DNA from: Ariolimax columbianus
Lineage: Eukaryota > Mollusca > Gastropoda > Stylommatophora > Arionidae
Direction: 5' to 3'
NCBI GenBank assembly: GCA_036924085.1
Contig: JAVGWX010000002.1
Span: 47,836,916 to 47,900,915, forward strand
Length of the DNA stretch: 64,000 bases
Position numbers and translations under genes: made by a program. The notes under the pieces are model-generated. The model was not told the DNA's origin and made no database searches. It was given only the letters and a program-made list of their open reading frames with translations. Shown here piece after piece: positions 56,101 to 62,100 of this stretch. Numbering within the stretch: the first letter of the stretch is position 1; the number at the start of each line of letters is the position of its first letter.

Positions 56101-59100
56101 GCAGAAACAAATCCGGATGTGGTTCATTCCTGGTATCGCTCCTCCAGTCGACCCAGCTGTAAATGGGTTCCTGATGAATGAGTTGGGGGAGGTATAAACA
56201 GCAAGGACGGGAACTGGCCACCCCACCTCATATAGGCTGCAGCTTAGTCCATGAAGAGTTATATTCATCCCCGACGGCAACTGTTGCCTTTAACTTTACC
56301 TGTCATACATTATAAACTAACCCAGAATTAAGTATAACATCTTTTGCTTGCATCCTGGCTGTTTATGTCCACCCTCTGCTTTTATCAATACCTTCCTGTT
56401 GGCTCCTCACATGGGCAGTGCGTCGGTGCATGACTATGGACGGAGAACGCAGCAAGAAGTACTGTGCTGATGGTCCTTTTACAGACGTAGAGGAAAACGT
56501 CACAGGTAGATTCATGTATTGTAATCTTCCGTATACATGTATCACTGTATATTCGTGTCACCGTTATGCATGTCTTAGCCTCTAGTGCTGGGAAGGTGTA
56601 ACGTAATACATTAACTACAACCAATCGGTCACAGAATCAGAGAAGTGTATCCATATTTGTGACTGCAAATCAAATTATATTGATTCGAATATTTACAATA
56701 ACATACAAATGTAGCTTATTTTTTGCTAGATACAACTGCATTCATTAATCTTCAGTTATATGAAATTCGTTCAAAATTGACCAATGAAGAAAGCTCAAAT
56801 TGAATGTGTACACTCACCTCTGAGTGGTGAAGAAGATGCATTATCCTTTATTTTAAATTTTAAAATTCATATATTTTATTTATCAATATATTACGCAGCA
56901 TAGAATATATGTTGTTATTTTTGCTTTGTTAGTGCAGTAGTTCTTGTGATTTTCTTTGTAGATCTGTGGGTCCTGAGGAAACAATAGAGCAACTGCACGT
57001 CCATATATGTCGGGGAAAATGACTATAGAGAGTTGTGCATGTGACTAACGAGCTTATCGTGTACAATAAACTACCGCAGAAACCACATAAAGGAGACCAA
57101 CTGTAGTGGTAGTCTTATACTCCAGCTGCAGTAAAAGAAAAGACAGGAAGAAGTTGGCATATTGAAGGCGTGTACTCTCAGTTTGGGCACATTTATATCG
57201 TTGTGGTGTTTCTAAATATAGCATGTCATGTGACACCTCCATTCCTGTTCCAGATATATTAATAAAATAATCAATGCCTAAATTGAACTAAATCTATCCA
57301 CAGCCTACTGTAGATGCTAAAGTCGACCATGATCTATAGCTTATCTATCATTAGCTCGATTTGACATCAGAAATGATTTGCCCTAGGTATTGCTACCTTC
57401 AATAAGTTTAGATTATAGTTTGGATCTATTTTGTTGTTGTTAAAGGTTTGCCTCTCTGTATTCAACTGCCGGAGGCACGTCCTTTTCTATCCAGGACGGG
57501 TCCTTTAGGCGATATCAGGACGTGTTAACCAGTCCCTGAATGCATGTGTGCGTCTGTATGAACCTACGCTTGTGTTTCAGTAATCCCAGTTGTGTCTGTG
57601 TGGTTCAACCCAAACATAATGTTCCTATTCACTGAAGTATGATGTGTATGTGTGTGTGTGGGGTGGGGGGGGTGGGGGGGGGGGAGAAGACTTACGGCTG
57701 GTCAGGCACAACATACTGATCAGACATGTTCGTCAGGGTCAAGTAAAATATACTGGCCAGACCCTCACCTCGGCTTCCTAGTAGCCCTCCTTGAAAACGT
57801 GCTGTTTTCATGGCTGCCTGGCTAACATGGTGAGGGAACGACGTGATCCCCGTAGTATTGAGCGTCACGCAGATGAAGCCAAGCATAGCAAAACCACCTA
57901 GAGGACCCAGGTTCACCTTCATCAGCACGTCCGGGATGTGAGGAAAGCTGCTACAACCCGTCACGTCTTTTTCAGGGCGCACTAAAGAATTAACCTGCGC
58001 ATTGTGGCCATTCGCAAACAACAACAACATGTATGTGAGTGTATGAAAGGTTATAAATCTTCTGGCTTTGGCGCCATGGCGCGTCAAAGTATTTTTTAAG
58101 TGGTGGAGCTGCGGGGTTATAGTTTGCAAATGACCACAGTGGAAACAAAATCTCTAATGATTCCATTGGTAGATAATTAATGTTCTACACAAATGAATTA
58201 ATTATCAGATAATAAAACACGTCAAAAGCCTGACCTGTCGTGGACATATAATAAAGAAGGATTAGAGATGCCAGATATAAATCAGGCGGAGAATATGAAT
58301 GTCCAAGCTGTATTCTCCAAAATGAAACAGATACTGGGATCAAGACGCTGGGTAGCGCATGAACTGCAGCGGTCAGTGACCCATAGCTGACTGCTAGCGT
58401 CAGGGCCGTGAACCAGAGCTACCAAGACCCTTCTACACCTCCACGCGGTGATCCTGGATAACAGGCTGCATCAGAGCAGACTGGCTAAGAAGAAGGGATC
58501 GAAGAGGGAATACCAACCCGGTACTAAAAAATGCATACTGAAGTCGGATGTGTTGGACCGAAATGTGCAAATATCGCAGTTAAGCTGTAAACTACGACAC
58601 AACGCATTCTGTTCTCTGGACTCCATTCTGCTACATAACCCCTTTCAGGGCTTGGAAGCGGGAAATTGAGAACGAACGAAGCCAAGCCAAACAGATACTG
58701 ATATCCTAACATATAGCTCTTACTCGCCCAGTTGCTTTCCTTCTACCATGCGCTGTATAAGTTTACTAGATAGATCACCACATCAACGTCTTCCTCTTGG
58801 ACATAGTTCCAGCCTAGTCGTCAATCTTTTATATACTGTCTTATATTTGAATCCCAACGAACTTTTAGCCGTTTCAGTGATCTAGATCCTTGACTCTTTG
58901 CATCCGGTGACGTCTGTGGTAGCCGATCTTTTATTCTGCAGACATGACCAAACCAACGAAAAGGAGATTACTCCACTAGATTGTGCAATGTTTTAGTTTT
59001 GTGATCGTGCCGCGTTGTCTGATTCAGTACTTTTTCTCCTCTTGTGACTTTCTTACAAATATCATTTCAGAGGGTTGGAGCTCGTCTTCTATGGGCATTG

Positions 59101-62100
59101 TCCATAATTCACATCTTTAAAGTAAAATGGATGCATACTGGAAGCTGTACACATACATCTTTGTTCTATTACCCATTTCACTTCTACTGAGAAATCCTCT
59201 ATTATTGGCCCTTCGAATAGCCAACTCTTCTTTGATATCTCACTTCTGGTCTACCAGAATTACAGGGTATTTGAACTGCTTGATTGCTCTAGAGGCTGTT
59301 CTCCCAACATAATGCCATGTCTTTTCTCTTCTCTCGAGACCTCCATGTTTTTCGTAACTGGCCTCCGCTTCTGGTATGTCAGCTCTTTTCTTTAAATCCT
59401 CTTTTGGACTTTGATGGTTGGTGTGAAGATGTGCCTCTGACTTTGTTTTCAGAACCACATCATTGGTCAACGTCGACAAAATAAATACATACTAATAATA
59501 AGAGAAATCAACTATTACCTATAGTCGTCATTACTCTATGTTGCAGAAACATGCACAATATACATTCACTCGGGGTGTCGAATTAAGGCTTTAAAGGGTG
59601 GATATATAGAAGAGTGGGCACATCTCGTAGAAGGAAAATGAAAACAAATAATGCAAATTTGGAGGAGCTGGACGTAAGATGGAAATTATTAAATGAAACC
59701 AGAGTCAAATTGTTTATATATTTTGACCATATTAAAAGACATAACGTAACAAACGTACTGAAGACTGAACATGTACCTCTATGAACTAACGCTGTTTTGG
59801 CTTGTCTGTTATTTATATTTTGTTGCTGTTATTGACTTTGATGCATGCTGTATACTACATTTCGCTTTATTTTGGCTTCTGAATTTAGCTCTGCTAATTT
59901 TTGTGGTATGTACGTAAAAACATGATAAATTCTATATTACTTAAAACAAATGTTGGATGATTCCACAATATGGTAGATAGTTTCACATTGTTTTCACAAA
60001 TGTTGGATGATTCCACAATATGGTAGATAGTTTCACATTGTTTTCACAAATGTTGGATGATTCCACAATATGGTAGATAGTTTCACATTGTTTTCGCACA
60101 TGTTGGATGATTCCACAATATGGTAGATAGTTTCACATTGTTTTCGCACATGTTGGATGATTCCACAATATGGTAGATAGTTTCACATTATTTTCACAAA
60201 TGTTGGATGATTCCACAATATGGTAGATAGTTTCACATTGTTTTCACACATGTTGTTGAACTTCACATTTTGTGAAGGCTCAAATTTTTTAGGATTGCTC
60301 ATTTACTAAAATAAAACTTTGCAGGATTTCACATTATTGGATGATACTGCATTAAACAATAAAATATTTTATATTTTGTTTAACAAATGTTGTAATGTTT
60401 CAAATTGTTGAATGTTCTAATGTTGGATGAATAGAGTGTTTAAAAACAAACTACATATTGGATAATTTAAGATAAACAACAAATTATTTCAAATTTTGAG
60501 GATCTAAAGTAGTTGGAAATAATTTCATAACGTTTTTTTTTGCTGAAACGTGGTTTAACTGTGTGTATTTGACTTATATCAAACTGTTATATTGCTTGCG
60601 TATTTATCAGTTACAACATCCAGAGTCTGGAATAGCAGAAGTATACTACTCCGTGCTAATAAGAAAAGAATCCGCAATATTCTGACTACGAACAGCCATA
60701 GCAGACTGAAATCATGTCAGGTCATGTCATCCCGTAACCAGTGAGGTCGTTGGGGCACACATGAAGATATCCTCATAATCCCACGCCACCTTTTCTGTCA
60801 GCGGCCTCTGCCTGTGCCTCTTCGTGTTAGAGATTGGTCCATTCTTTTATGTTGTAGTTCTACCTCTGTTTGGGACGGCCCCCTGGTCGTCTGCCTTAGA
60901 CCTAGCAGTGCAGGATCGCATTTGCAAGACAATTTCATTTCTTATACGACCGTACCAAGCGAGTTTCCTTCTTTTGACAGTTGCCAAGAGGTCTTCAAAA
61001 GGCCCTATTGCTGTTGTAATTCTATCTCATATTTCCTCATTTGTAACTCGATCTTTGTCAGTGACGTTTAAAAGTCTTCGGAAACATCACATCTCCAAGG
61101 CATGTATCCTTCGCTGAAGGTCAGCTGTAACTGTCCATGTCTCACAAGCATAGAGCAATATTGACAGGACCAATATACCCATTAATCAGATTTTCGTGCC
61201 TAGTGCTAACCGTTTATCTTGCCAGATTGTGTTAAGTGTGCAAGCTATTATATGTGCTATTCTGGCCAACACCTCACATTTTGATCCTTCGTCACTGACA
61301 ATCGACCCCAGATATTTAAAACTTCGAGTTCCTAGCCATTAGCGTTTATCCTACTGTTATAGACTGACATACCATCTATTTAATAAATAAAAAGTCGGCC
61401 ACACAGACATGTGCCTTTATTTGGATAGTGAACAAATAGAAAATGTTCTCCAGGTCTAAGCAGAGTGACAACATGTCTCTCCCGAACCCAATTAAGAGGC
61501 AAAGTGTATGGCGACGACGAGACACCAGAGACAGATCGCGAGGTTTATAGGGAAGATACGATGGGATAGGCTCTTAATACAAAATATGACGGTTGCTTGA
61601 TGTCTCTCTCTCGTAGATGAGATAATCTGAGAGCGAAAGACAAACAGGAAGAGAAAAATCGTCTAATATTGCGTCTATTATACCTGTATAAACAGCGTTA
61701 CCCCTCGAGAGCTGCTTACCTGGAGCAATCAAGAAGACATGACCACCATCAAAATCTATTGAAGCTGGAAGTGGATAGAACACGTCCTAAAAAAAGAACC
61801 AGACACCATCAGCAGAACTGCCTTGGTATGGACCCAACAGGAAAGACAAGATAGAAGCCCACCTAGGAGACCTTGTCGAAGAACAGGGGTGGCCGAAATG
61901 AAAATCATGAATCAGAATTAGGGCACTGTATGAAGGATGGCTGAAGACCGGACGAAGTGGAGGGAGTTTGTTGCTGCCCTTAAAGACAGCATCAAACATG
62001 ACGAACAATGACCAAGGAACTAAGAAAAATTGCTTGAACATAGCTGTTTTTTTTAAACATTAACATTTTTTAGTATAATGCACTGCGTAAAGCTAGCAAT

